Counted from the stretch's first letter, positions 14,309 to 22,090 are shown. The stretch is DNA of 22,168 nucleotides from CAZNQW01 sp964575225 (GCA_964575225.1 CAZNQW010000037.1:1-22168), one strand, 5' to 3'. Translations and numbers: made by a program. The notes: generated by a model from the sequence alone, not told the origin.

Positions 14309-15973
14309 TCAGAATACCCGGAAGGCCTGATGCTCGCCAAAGACGCCCCGCAGGATTTGGCAGATCTCGCCCAGCGTGGCGTGCTTTTCCACAGCGTCGA
14401 GGATCAGGGGCAGCAGGTTCTCGCTGCCGCGGGCGCCCTCCTCTAACCGGGAAAGGGACGCCGACACCACCTCGGCATCCCTGCGCGCCCGCAGGGCCTG
14501 GAGCCGCTGGGTTTGGCGTTCTCCTACCGCCGGGTCGACCCGCAACAGGTCCAGACTCAGCTCTTCCTGAGCTTGGAAGCGGTTGACGCCGACGACGATC
14601 TTTTCCTCGGCATCCACGGCCCGCTGCCAGCGATAGGCGCTCTCCTGAATCTCGCGCTGAACATAGCCCTGCTCGATGGCCCGCAGGGCGCCGCCCAGAG
14701 CGTCGATTTTGGTAATGTACTCGGTGGCCCGCTGTTCGATCTCGCTCGTCCAGGATTCGACCAAATAGCTGCCGGCCAGGGGATCGATGGAGTCGGCCAC
14801 GCCGCTTTCATGGGCGATAATCTGCTGAGTCCGCAGGGCGATTTGCACCGCTCCCTCGGTGGGCAGGCTCAGGGCCTCGTCCCGGGAATTGGTGTGCAGG
14901 CTCTGGGTGCCGCCCCAAACGGCCGCCAACGCCTGTAAGGTGACGCGGATGGTGTTGTTCTCCGGCTGCTGGGCGGTCAGCATCGAGCCTGCCGTCTGGG
15001 TGTGAAAGCGGAGCATCCACGACTTGGGATCCTGGGCGCCGAAACGCTCGCGCATGATCCGCGCCCACAGCTTGCGGGCCGCGCGGAACTTGGCCACCTC
15101 TTCCAGCAGGTCGTTGTGGGCGTTGAAAAAGAAGGACAGCCGCGGAGCGAAATCGTCGACGGCCAACCCTGCATCCAGGGCCGCCTGGACGTAGGCAATG
15201 GCATTAGCCAGCGTAAAGGCGACCTCCTGCACCGCTGTTGAGCCCGCCTCGCGGATGTGATAGCCGCTGATGCTGATGGTGTTCCAGCGGGGCACGTATT
15301 CGTTGCAGTAACGAAACAGGTCGGTGATGAGCCGCATGGAGGGCTCGGGCGGAAAGATGTAGGTGCCCCGGGCGATATACTCCTTCAGGATGTCGTTCTG
15401 CACAGTGCCCTGAAGCTTTTTGGAATCGACCCCTTGTTTTTTGGCGACGGCGATGTACATGGCCAAAAGCACCGTAGCCGGGGCATTGATGGTCATGGAG
15501 GTAGAGACCTTGTCCAGCGGGATCCCGTCGAACAGCCGCTCCATATCCTCCAGCGAGGAAATGGCCACGCCCACCTTGCCCACCTCACCGACAGCCAGGG
15601 GATCGTCCGAGTCGTAGCCGATCTGGGTTGGCAGGTCAAAGGCCACCGAAAGTCCGGTCTGGCCCTGTTCCAGGAGGTACTTGTAGCGGGCGTTGGTTTC
15701 GGCCGCGCTGCCAAAGCCCGCGTACTGCCGCATGGTCCAGAATCGACCGCGGTACATGGTGGGCTGGACGCCCCGGGTAAAGGGATAGTCGCCTGGGAAG
15801 CCCAGGTCCTGCGCGTATTCAATCTTCAGATCGGCAGGGGTATAGACGCGCTCGACCGGGATGCCCGATTCGGTCTGGAATTCGGGTTGGCGTTCGGGAA
15901 AGCGATTCAGCGTCGATTGCACAGTCGTCGCCTCCCACTGGCGTTTCAGTTCGTCAATTGGTTCGTCTGACAC
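14309..15973 (-). CDS. mcmA1: Methylmalonyl-CoA mutase large (catalytic) subunit
   Basis: This 554-residue TIM-barrel subunit catalyses the carbon-skeleton rearrangement of (R)-methylmalonyl-CoA to succinyl-CoA with a separate B12-binding subunit. The substrate-binding residues look canonical: Tyr at Y84 (MRQYAGFGSAAETN) and Arg at R214 (PPEPSMRLI), with the catalytic His H239 in SISGYHIREAG and the conserved Gln in VQNDILKEY. HTQTAGSMLTAQQPENN and GGTQSLHTNSRDEAL also match. The start is GTG at 15973 with GAGGGAA about 8 bases upstream. It is a diverged paralogue of the gene at 11065-12744. No B12 domain follows it directly; the regulator gene comes next. It probably uses the subunit at 10589-10984. 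Confidence 0.95.
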   Translation of the reverse strand: MSDEPIDELKRQWEATTVQSTLNRFPERQPEFQTESGIPVERVYTPADLKIEYAQDLGFPGDYPFTRGVQPTMYRGRFWTMRQYAGFGSAAETNARYKYLLEQGQTGLSVAFDLPTQIGYDSDDPLAVGEVGKVGVAISSLEDMERLFDGIPLDKVSTSMTINAPATVLLAMYIAVAKKQGVDSKKLQGTVQNDILKEYIARGTYIFPPEPSMRLITDLFRYCNEYVPRWNTISISGYHIREAGSTAVQEVAFTLANAIAYVQAALDAGLAVDDFAPRLSFFFNAHNDLLEEVAKFRAARKLWARIMRERFGAQDPKSWMLRFHTQTAGSMLTAQQPENNTIRVTLQALAAVWGGTQSLHTNSRDEALSLPTEGAVQIALRTQQIIAHESGVADSIDPLAGSYLVESWTSEIEQRATEYITKIDALGGALRAIEQGYVQREIQESAYRWQRAVDAEEKIVVGVNRFQAQEELSLDLLRVDPAVGERQTQRLQALRARRDAEVVSASLSRLEEGARGSENLLPLILDAVEKHATLGEICQILRGVFGEHQAFRVF

Positions 15974-16064
15974 GGTGGTATTCCCTCGTCTTTATGAGTA
16001 CTCCAACGGCGTCTCTGAATCAAGGGCGCCGTATGGGCAGGTTTCTTGTTTGCAAAGCGCCGCA

Positions 16065-16538
16065 CTATTCGATCTCGACCAGCAAGGCACCCATCTCCAC
16101 GTCCTGGCCCGGCTGGGCATGGATCGCCTTGACCACCCCCTCAATCGGGGTCTTGAGTTCATTCTCCATTTTCATTGCTTCCAAGATGCAGACGACATCG
16201 CCGGCCGCAAGAGAATCGCCTTCCGACACCAGAAGCCGCAGGATCTTGCCCGGCATGATGGCCGTGATGGCTCCTTTTCCGGCTGGCGGCCGAGCTGCCC
16301 GGCGGCCCGCCGGTTCTGCACCCAAGCCTTCCACGCCGAACTCGTGGGCGATGCCGCTCACGATGGCCCGCGACTCTTCCAAGGTCACGTCGTACGGCCT
16401 TCCATCGACGAGAACCCGGTCGCCCTCAAAGCCGATCACAAAGGGCTGGCCGTTTACCAGGACCGAGTTGCCGTCCATGGCGATCTTGTAGGCCACGCCG
16501 TCGAACGTTAGCGCAAACTCTACCGATCCTTGCCTCAT
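16065..16538 (-). CDS. Biotin carboxyl carrier protein (1.3S-type transcarboxylase subunit)
   Basis: This 157-residue biotinyl protein carries the carboxyl group between the 5S and 12S carboxyltransferase sites. The C-terminal biotinyl domain (about 88-157) contains the modification motif EAMKMEN, with K123 expected to be biotinylated. It is preceded by an Ala/Pro/Arg-rich linker (about 72-90). The N-terminal ~70 residues are beta-rich and include an imperfect internal repeat (residues 22-37 and 38-53). The ATG at 16538 overlaps the upstream 5S stop as ATGA and has GGAGG 6 bases before it, so it is preferred over the longer frame from 16595. The gap to the mutase gene is 91 bases. Confidence 0.93.
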   Translation of the reverse strand: MRQGSVEFALTFDGVAYKIAMDGNSVLVNGQPFVIGFEGDRVLVDGRPYDVTLEESRAIVSGIAHEFGVEGLGAEPAGRRAARPPAGKGAITAIMPGKILRLLVSEGDSLAAGDVVCILEAMKMENELKTPIEGVVKAIHAQPGQDVEMGALLVEIE

Positions 16539-18052
16539 CGCTGCCCTCCCGCCCCGTCGATCAGCCCAGCCCATCGCCGGCCCATCGGTCGCCACGAGTT
16601 TTTCCAGGGAGAGGCGACCTTGGCCGGTCTCTCTTCCGCGGCGGTCGGTTTGCGCTCCTGCCTTTGGACGACCAGGGCCGCCACAGCCGCGACGAGGGCT
16701 TCGCGCGCGCTGCCGCCGGCCTGCCTGCGCTCCAGAAAGGGCCTCGCAACCTGGGGGAAAAGGGCATAGCTAATCACATCCTCTTCGCTTTCGGCCAGGT
16801 CGCCGATCTCGGCGCGGGCCCGCTCCATCCCCGGTGGGATTAGGTCGGCGGGCCGGCAGTCGATCGGTTCTTCATCGCCGATGATCTTGCGCTTGATCTC
16901 GGGATCGATGGGCGCGGGAGGACGCCCATAATAACCGCGAACATAGTTTTGGATCTCGGCCGGGACCACCTTGTAACGTTCGCCCAGCACGACGTTGAGG
17001 GTGGCCTGCGTGCCCACCAACTGACTGGTGGGGGTGACCAGCGGTGGGTAGCCCAACTCCTGGCGCACCCGCGGCACTTCTTCCAGCACCTCCGGGTAGC
17101 GGTCTTCGGCACCCTGCTCGCGGAGTTGCGAGACCAGGTTGGAGAGCATGCCGCCTGGCACCTGGAATTGGAGGACGTTCACGTCCACGCCTTTCAATCC
17201 GCTCTCAAAGGCCGCGTATTTTTTCCGTACCTCGGCGAAATAGTTGCTGATATGGGCCAACCGGCTCAGGTCCAGACCCGTGTCACGGGGCGACTCTTGA
17301 AGGATGCGCACCAGGGTCTCGGTGGGCGGTTGGGACGTGACCATCGCCAGGGAGGAAATGGCCGTGTCCACAATGTCCACGCCCGCCTCGATGGCTTTGA
17401 GCACGGTGGCCATGGCCATACCGCTGGTATAATGGGTGTGAAGATGGACCGGGATCTGGATGGCGGCCTTGAGCTGGCTCACCAACTCGTGGGCCACGTA
17501 GGGAGACAGCAGCCCCGCCATGTCCTTGACGCAGAGCACGTCGGCTCCCATGTCTTCAAAGGTGCGCGCCATTTCCACAAAGGCCGCCACGCTGTGCACT
17601 GGGCTGATGGTGTACGAGATGGCCATCTCGGCGACGCCGCCCTCGCGCTTGACAAACTCCATGGCGCGGCGCATGTTCCGAATGTCGTTCAAGGCATCAA
17701 AGATGCGAAACACGTCGATACCGTTCTCGTGGGCCTTGACCACAAAGCGCTCCAGCACATCGTCGGGGTAGTGTTTGTAGCCCACCACATTTTGCCCGCG
17801 CAGCAGCATCTGAAAGGGCGTATTGGGCATTTCGGCCTTGAGCTTTCGGATCCGTTCCCACGGATCCTCGTTCAGAAAGCGCATGGCCGAATCAAAGGTG
17901 GCCCCGCCCCACATTTCCACCGACCAGTAGCCTACCTTATCCAGCTCGCCGGCAATGGGCAGCATGTCGTCGGTGCGCATTCGGGTGGCAAGAAGGCTTT
18001 GGTGAGCGTCTCGAAGGATGGTGTCACAGATTCGAACAGGCACAGGATCCAT
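16535..18052 (-). CDS. Biotin-dependent carboxyltransferase 5S-type subunit (pyruvate/oxaloacetate)
   Basis: This 505-residue protein belongs to the family of transcarboxylase 5S, oxaloacetate decarboxylase alpha and pyruvate carboxylase subunit B. These exchange a carboxyl group between biotin and pyruvate/oxaloacetate. The TIM-barrel metal site can be read: D15 in LRDAHQSL, the carboxylated-lysine candidate K176 in VLCVKDMAG, and H205/H207 in LHTHYTSGMA. FQMLLRGQNVVGYKHYPDD and QVPGGMLSNL are further family blocks. There is no fused biotinyl domain; the carrier is the next gene, with ATGA overlap. The last ~45 residues are basic and low in similarity. With no biotin carboxylase or OadB-type membrane subunit nearby, the transcarboxylase role fits best. 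Confidence 0.93.
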   Translation of the reverse strand: MDPVPVRICDTILRDAHQSLLATRMRTDDMLPIAGELDKVGYWSVEMWGGATFDSAMRFLNEDPWERIRKLKAEMPNTPFQMLLRGQNVVGYKHYPDDVLERFVVKAHENGIDVFRIFDALNDIRNMRRAMEFVKREGGVAEMAISYTISPVHSVAAFVEMARTFEDMGADVLCVKDMAGLLSPYVAHELVSQLKAAIQIPVHLHTHYTSGMAMATVLKAIEAGVDIVDTAISSLAMVTSQPPTETLVRILQESPRDTGLDLSRLAHISNYFAEVRKKYAAFESGLKGVDVNVLQFQVPGGMLSNLVSQLREQGAEDRYPEVLEEVPRVRQELGYPPLVTPTSQLVGTQATLNVVLGERYKVVPAEIQNYVRGYYGRPPAPIDPEIKRKIIGDEEPIDCRPADLIPPGMERARAEIGDLAESEEDVISYALFPQVARPFLERRQAGGSAREALVAAVAALVVQRQERKPTAAEERPAKVASPWKNSWRPMGRRWAGLIDGAGGQR

Positions 18053-18064
18053 GAAGCGTCTCTC

Positions 18065-18385
18065 CTATTCGGCAAACAGATCGGCCGCTTTGAACAGCAA
18101 AACCAGCGCTTCGCCCTCTGCCCTCGAGCGGTGCCGTTCGCCCGCTCGGACCACGAGGGCTTCTCCGCACCGCACAGGGACACTGGGGCCGTCGTAATAG
18201 TCGATCAGGATCTCCCCTTCCAATACCACGTACATCTCATCCTTGGCGTGCTCGTGAAAGCGATGGGTTCCCTGAAAGCGACTAAGATAGGCGCAATAAT
18301 CATCAACTCTTCCCAATACGGTGTGGGTAAAGGGCTGGGTCAGCAGCGCGGCAGCTCCGGCAATACGGGTTTTTTGTTCAGGCAT
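18065..18385 (-). CDS. Single-domain cupin protein
   Basis: This is a 106-residue cupin barrel. Motif 1 is HRFHEHAKDEMYVVLEGEI, with metal-ligand candidates H44, H46 and E50. Motif 2 is GEALVVRAGERHRSRA, with H85. The four-ligand set is complete, so a bound divalent metal is likely. The reaction or ligand is unknown. The ATG at 18385 has AAGGAGG 8 bases upstream and is chosen over one at 18409. The gene lies 46 bases after the 12S gene and 12 bases before the 5S gene, so it is embedded between two subunits of the carboxyltransferase. That suggests co-expression, but the role (small-molecule sensing, lyase or isomerase) cannot be told. Confidence 0.88.
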   Translation of the reverse strand: MPEQKTRIAGAAALLTQPFTHTVLGRVDDYCAYLSRFQGTHRFHEHAKDEMYVVLEGEILIDYYDGPSVPVRCGEALVVRAGERHRSRAEGEALVLLFKAADLFAE

Positions 18386-18431
18386 TTGCCCTGCCTCCTT
18401 CCGGCACACCTATCTGCGCCTGTCCTAAAAG

Positions 18432-19982
18432 TCACAGCGGGATGTTGCCATGCTTCTTGGGCGGATTGGTATCCCTTTTGTTCTGAAGCATTTCCAGCGC
18501 CTCGATCAATCGGGCTCGCGTTTCGTGGGGCTCGATCACGTCGTCGATGTAGCCCCGTTCGGCAGCCACAAAGGGATTGGCAAAGGTTTCCCGGTATTCC
18601 CTCACCAGCCGTTCCCGCTCGACATCGGGATCCTCTGCCTCGGCAATTTGCTTGCGAAAGATGATGTTGACGGCTCCATCGGGCCCCATCACGGCGATCT
18701 CGGCGGAGGGCCAGGCATAGCTGATGTCACCGCGAATGTGCTTGGAACTCATCACGTCGTAGGCGCCGCCGTAGGCTTTGCGGGTGATGATCGTGATCTT
18801 GGGCACGGTCGCCTCGCAGTAGGCATAGAGCAGCTTGGCTCCGTGGCGGATGATCCCGCCCAGTTCCTGGGTCACCCCGGGTAGAAAACCGGGCACGTCT
18901 TCAAAGGTGACAATGGGAACGTTAAAGCAGTCACAGAATCGGACAAAGCGCGCCGCCTTGGTGCTCGAGTCGATATCGAGCACGCCGGCCAGGATCTTGG
19001 GCTGCTGAGCCACGATCCCCACGGCAAACCCGCCCAGCCGGGCAAATCCGATGAGGATATTCCCGGCCCAATGCTCCTGGACCTCGAAAAAGTCCCCGTC
19101 ATCCACCACGCGGCGGATCACATCTTTCATGTCGTACGGTTTGTTGGGGTTGTCGGGTAGGATGTGGTCCAGCTCTTCATCGGCCCGGTCGCGGGGGTCG
19201 GTGGTGGGCACAAAGGGAGGATCTTCCAGATTGTTTTGGGGCAGGTAACTCAGGAGTTTGCGGATCTGGTAGATGCAGTCATCCTCATCCTCGGCCGCAA
19301 AGTGGGCCACGCCGCTGCGGGAGTTGTGCACCATCGCTCCCCCCAGATCCTCGGAAGTGACCTCCTCCCTTGTGACGGCCTTGATCACGTCGGGGCCGGT
19401 GATGTGCATGAAACTGGTGTTTTTGACCATCAGGATAAAGTCGGTCATAGCCGGCGAATACACGGCCCCCCCGGCACAGGGTCCCATGATGGCGCTGATC
19501 TGGGGGATAACGCCAGAGGCCAGCACATTGCGCAAAAAAACGTAAGCGTAGGCGGCCAAACTGACAACCCCCTCCTGGATGCGCGCGCCCCCCGAGTCGT
19601 TCAGGCCGATGAGGGGTGCACCGTTCTTAATAGCCAGGTCCATGATCTTGCACACCTTTTCGGCGTGGACCTCGCCCAGGGAGCCGCCAAAGACGGTAAA
19701 GTCCTGACTGAACAGATACACCAGGCGGCCCTCGATCTTGCCCCAGCCGGTGACCACACTGTCACTGAGAACCTTTTGCTGCTCGATGCCAAACCCCACG
19801 GTGCGGTGAGCGACAAAGGTGTCCAGTTCGCGAAAGGTGCCCGGATCCAACAAGCGTTCAATACGCTCGCGGGCCGTCAACTTGCCTTTGGCATGCTGAG
19901 CCTCGATCCGGGCCTGGCCGCCTCCCAACAGAGCCCTGGCGCGCATCTGTCGCAATTTTTCGATTTGCTCGTCAGCGGTCAT
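18432..19982 (-). CDS. mmdA: Carboxyltransferase 12S-type subunit (methylmalonyl-CoA/propionyl-CoA carboxyltransferase beta)
   Basis: This 516-residue acyl-CoA carboxylase beta/12S-family protein transfers carboxyl between biotin and propionyl-CoA/methylmalonyl-CoA. The two crotonase-like halves are complete. The N-terminal half has NDSGGARIQEGV (128-139) and MGPCAGGAVYSPA (166-178). The C-terminal half has FEDVPGFLPGVTQELGGII and RKAYGGAYDVM (401-411). Asp at D409 in the GAYDVM segment is the residue type associated with propionyl-CoA rather than acetyl-CoA preference in actinobacterial PccB. The ATG is preceded by GGGAGGG about 6 bases upstream. It is the first gene after the promoter at 20014-20042. 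Alternatives are propionyl-CoA carboxylase beta or methylmalonyl-CoA decarboxylase alpha. Confidence 0.95.
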   Translation of the reverse strand: MTADEQIEKLRQMRARALLGGGQARIEAQHAKGKLTARERIERLLDPGTFRELDTFVAHRTVGFGIEQQKVLSDSVVTGWGKIEGRLVYLFSQDFTVFGGSLGEVHAEKVCKIMDLAIKNGAPLIGLNDSGGARIQEGVVSLAAYAYVFLRNVLASGVIPQISAIMGPCAGGAVYSPAMTDFILMVKNTSFMHITGPDVIKAVTREEVTSEDLGGAMVHNSRSGVAHFAAEDEDDCIYQIRKLLSYLPQNNLEDPPFVPTTDPRDRADEELDHILPDNPNKPYDMKDVIRRVVDDGDFFEVQEHWAGNILIGFARLGGFAVGIVAQQPKILAGVLDIDSSTKAARFVRFCDCFNVPIVTFEDVPGFLPGVTQELGGIIRHGAKLLYAYCEATVPKITIITRKAYGGAYDVMSSKHIRGDISYAWPSAEIAVMGPDGAVNIIFRKQIAEAEDPDVERERLVREYRETFANPFVAAERGYIDDVIEPHETRARLIEALEMLQNKRDTNPPKKHGNIPL

Positions 19983-20013
19983 GTTTGCCCTCCCTTATTC
20001 AATTGGCGGTACC

Positions 20014-20042
20014 AGTATACCACAAGGGCTACACCTTGACAA
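20014..20042 (-). promoter_or_regulatory. Strong predicted sigma70-type promoter of the propionyl/methylmalonyl-CoA operon
   Basis: On the minus strand -35 TTGTCA (20037-20042) and -10 TATACT (20014-20019) are separated by 17 bases. Each matches the consensus at 5 of 6 positions. Transcription would start near 20007, leaving a leader of about 25 bases before the 12S ATG. The left end of element copy 2 begins 18 bases upstream of the -35 box. Confidence 0.72.
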
Positions 20043-20051
20043 CAGCCTTAA

Positions 20052-20060
20052 CCTCAGGTC
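20052..20060. repeat. Left flanking direct repeat of element copy 2
   Basis: CCTCAGGTC at 20052-20060 matches CCCCAGGTC at 20215-20223 with one mismatch and abuts the inverted repeat. It reads as a 9-bp target-site duplication. Confidence 0.6.
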
Positions 20061-20214
20061 TAGGGCTGTTGCAAAGTCGGCCAGTCAATCTAGTTTGGAG
20101 CTCGCCGCCCCCGTCTCGGGGGCGGCCTGCACACCTGGCAGACCACCGCGCCCCGAGGACGGGGCGCGGAGCCCAACCAAATCACATCGGTCAAGAGACA
20201 ATGCAACAGCCCTG
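20061..20214. mobile_element. MITE-like element, copy 2 (non-autonomous, two hairpins)
   Basis: This 154-bp non-coding element has a perfect 12-bp terminal inverted repeat, AGGGCTGTTGCA at 20062-20073 and TGCAACAGCCCT at 20202-20213. It is bounded by a 9-bp direct repeat. The left CTGTTGCA-A-AGTCGGCCA and right GACAATGCAACAGC are shared with copy 1 at 6917-7103, in the same orientation. Two perfect 10-bp hairpins fill the middle: arms GCCGCCCCCG/CGGGGGCGGC (20104-20126, 3-base loop) and CCGCGCCCCG/CGGGGCGCGG (20146-20169, 4-base loop). Their stems do not match those of copy 1. It lies 29 bases after the ABC permease stop and 18 bases before the -35 of the 12S operon. Confidence 0.75.
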
Positions 20215-20223
20215 CCCCAGGTC
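20215..20223. repeat. Right flanking direct repeat of element copy 2
   Basis: CCCCAGGTC, the partner of CCTCAGGTC at 20052-20060, directly after the right terminal inverted repeat. Confidence 0.6.
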
Positions 20224-20243
20224 AGATCGGCTTTTTTCTCAGA

Positions 20244-21062
20244 CTAGAGCCGGGCGGCCAGCTCACTCCGCTGAAAGATCCGGCCACCCAGCCACAACAA
20301 AGCGGCATCGACCACCCACAGCACCAAGCCCAAAAGAAACACCAACCATGGGCTGAAATAGATGACACCGGCGGCCTGGCCGAGCACCAGCAAGATAATG
20401 GGCAGCACCAGCAGGGCCCCCATCTGATACGCATCCTGGAACCCCTGAGCTCGGACCGAGATCAGGACCGTCGCACTCACACCGATCCCGGATGCTGCCG
20501 GGGCCACCCACAGGGCCAGGATGACCCACATCAGATTCGGGAAAAAGACCTGGCCCATGGTCTGCCACGCGGCCACGTTGGCCGTGATGGCATAGAGCAC
20601 GAACCCACCCCAGGCGACGGCCACGGCCGGCAGCCAGGCAGCCAACAGCTTGGCCAGGTAGAGTTCGGCGTCGGTGGTGGGGGTGTACAGCAGCGCTTCC
20701 AGGGTCTTGCGCTCCTTTTCGCCGGCAAAGCTATCGGCAGCGATCACACTAGAGACCATCAGGGGCAAGATCAAATACATCGGCGCCAGAAAATAGACCA
20801 ACAGGAGCACGATCAGGGTCTGCGCTTCGGTGTAACCGGCGATCTCACTTCTAAGGGAATCGGGCATCTGTTCCAAGAAGGGATTCAGCTCTTGAAGCTC
20901 CGATTCCACCTCCCCCTCCATGAGAGGCACAAAGGCCGTCATAGCTGGAAGGCCCACCATGAACACCAGGGGCACGATAATCAACGGGATCATCACCCCC
21001 TTGTTTTGAAGGACCACCCGCAAGTCTTTGAGAATAATGGCCTTGATGGCGCGTCCATTCAT
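20244..21062 (-). CDS. ABC-2 type transporter permease (NatB-like)
   Basis: This 272-residue integral membrane protein is the permease of an exporter. One membrane segment lies near residues 23-45, then comes a polar extracytoplasmic part (about 48-78). Five or so further hydrophobic segments run from residue ~82 to 263. The cytoplasmic DSFAGEKERKTLEALLYTP block is the hallmark of ABC-2 permeases of the NatB/YhaP type. The ATG overlaps the stop of the ATPase gene as ATGA, so the two are coupled. It probably forms a homodimer with the upstream ATPase. The substrate (ion, drug or lipid) cannot be inferred. Confidence 0.92.
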   Translation of the reverse strand: MNGRAIKAIILKDLRVVLQNKGVMIPLIIVPLVFMVGLPAMTAFVPLMEGEVESELQELNPFLEQMPDSLRSEIAGYTEAQTLIVLLLVYFLAPMYLILPLMVSSVIAADSFAGEKERKTLEALLYTPTTDAELYLAKLLAAWLPAVAVAWGGFVLYAITANVAAWQTMGQVFFPNLMWVILALWVAPAASGIGVSATVLISVRAQGFQDAYQMGALLVLPIILLVLGQAAGVIYFSPWLVFLLGLVLWVVDAALLWLGGRIFQRSELAARL

Positions 21063-22024
21063 GATCTCACCTCCGACTCACCTGCTTCCCCATGCAGGGC
21101 AAAGTACACATCCTCCAGCGAAGGCTCCTGGGGGGTGACCTGATAGAGGCGCACGCCCGCCGTCACCAACTGGGCCACCAGTTCGGGGATCTTGGCATGT
21201 TCGATGCCCGTGATTCTTAAAAGAGCGCCATTCATAGGGTCGAATTCGGCGCCAAAGGCCCCCTGCAAAATCCGGCGCGCCGTTTCCAGGTCGGCGTGGT
21301 CGACCTCGATTTCCAAACGACGACTCCGACCCAATTGGCGGGCCAGTTCCGCGGGCGTACCCAGGGCCACCAACCGCCCATGCTCCAAGACGGCCACCCG
21401 ATGGCACAACTTTTGGGCTTCGGTGAGATTGTGGGTGCAGAGCAGGACTGTACGCCCTTCTTCTTGGCTCAGGTGGGTGATCAGCTCATGGACCCGGCGC
21501 GCAGCGACCGGATCGAGGCCACCGGTTGGTTCGTCCAGAAAGAAAAGCTGGGGTTCGTGGAGCTGGGCGCGGGCCAGCGCCAAGCGCTGTTTCATGCCTT
21601 TGCTATAGCCGGCGACCTTTTCGCCGGCGCGGTCGGCCAACTCAGCGCGTTCCAACAGGCCGTCCACCCGCTGAGCGACCAGGGGTTTCGGTACATCATA
21701 CAGCTCGGCATAGATCTCGAGGTTCTGGCGACCGGTCAGACGTTCGTCCAACGAGGGGGTCTCGGTGAGCACGCCGGTCTGCTGCCGCAGCTTGGGTCCG
21801 TCAGTTGTGGGGTCCAGGCCGAGCACGCGGGACTGCCCCTCGCTGGGGGTCAGGATGCCATTGAGCAAGCGGACGGTGGTTGTCTTGCCGGCCCCGTTGT
21901 GGCCCAAAAAACCAAACACCTCGCCGACCTGGATCTCCAGGCTCAGCCCGTTGACGGCGACAATATCGCCAAAACGACGGCTCAGTCGGTCGGTTGCGAT
22001 CGCGACGTGGTCGATTGCCCTCAT
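21059..22024 (-). CDS. ABC transporter ATP-binding protein
   Basis: This 321-residue ATPase energises the ABC-2 permease encoded next to it. Visible motifs are Walker A GHNGAGKTT (41-49), a Q-loop around residues 81-90 (RQQTGVLTETPSLDERLTG), the signature YSKGMKQR (140-147), Walker B FFLDEPTGGLD (161-171) and the switch His in CTHN. A degenerate signature, SKGMKQR instead of LSGGQ, is normal for the NatA/DrrA-like branch. The C-terminal ~90 residues form the extra domain common in that branch. The ATG at 22024 has a G-rich site only about 3 bases upstream, so GTG seven codons later is a possible alternative start. Confidence 0.95.
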   Translation of the reverse strand: MRAIDHVAIATDRLSRRFGDIVAVNGLSLEIQVGEVFGFLGHNGAGKTTTVRLLNGILTPSEGQSRVLGLDPTTDGPKLRQQTGVLTETPSLDERLTGRQNLEIYAELYDVPKPLVAQRVDGLLERAELADRAGEKVAGYSKGMKQRLALARAQLHEPQLFFLDEPTGGLDPVAARRVHELITHLSQEEGRTVLLCTHNLTEAQKLCHRVAVLEHGRLVALGTPAELARQLGRSRRLEIEVDHADLETARRILQGAFGAEFDPMNGALLRITGIEHAKIPELVAQLVTAGVRLYQVTPQEPSLEDVYFALHGEAGESEVRS

Positions 22025-22090
22025 GACTCCCCCCTTGGCGCCCCCCTTGTGGGATCGGCTCTTGCACCGGGTTCAGGTCCCCTGTCGGAA

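Noticed and set aside
15974..16064. Possible promoter in front of the mutase gene at 14309-15973
   Set aside because: A TTGATT hexamer is present, but the sequence 17 bases downstream (TACTCA) matches a -10 at too few positions.
16949..18664. Long plus-strand open frame (about 570 codons) antisense to the 5S and cupin genes
   Set aside because: It is rich in His, Gln and Gly with no family motif, and it lies opposite clearly recognised genes. Long antisense frames are a by-product of high-GC codon use.
20061..20214. Integron attC site or REP/BIME element
   Set aside because: The ends do not match the attC consensus (RYYYAAC/GTTRRRY) and there is no integrase. The terminal inverted repeats with flanking direct repeats fit a transposon-derived element better than a REP.
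20224..20243. T-rich run (CTTTTTTCTC) near the ABC permease end as a terminator
   Set aside because: The T-run is on the plus strand, but the gene reads on the minus strand. No hairpin precedes it and no plus-strand gene ends there.
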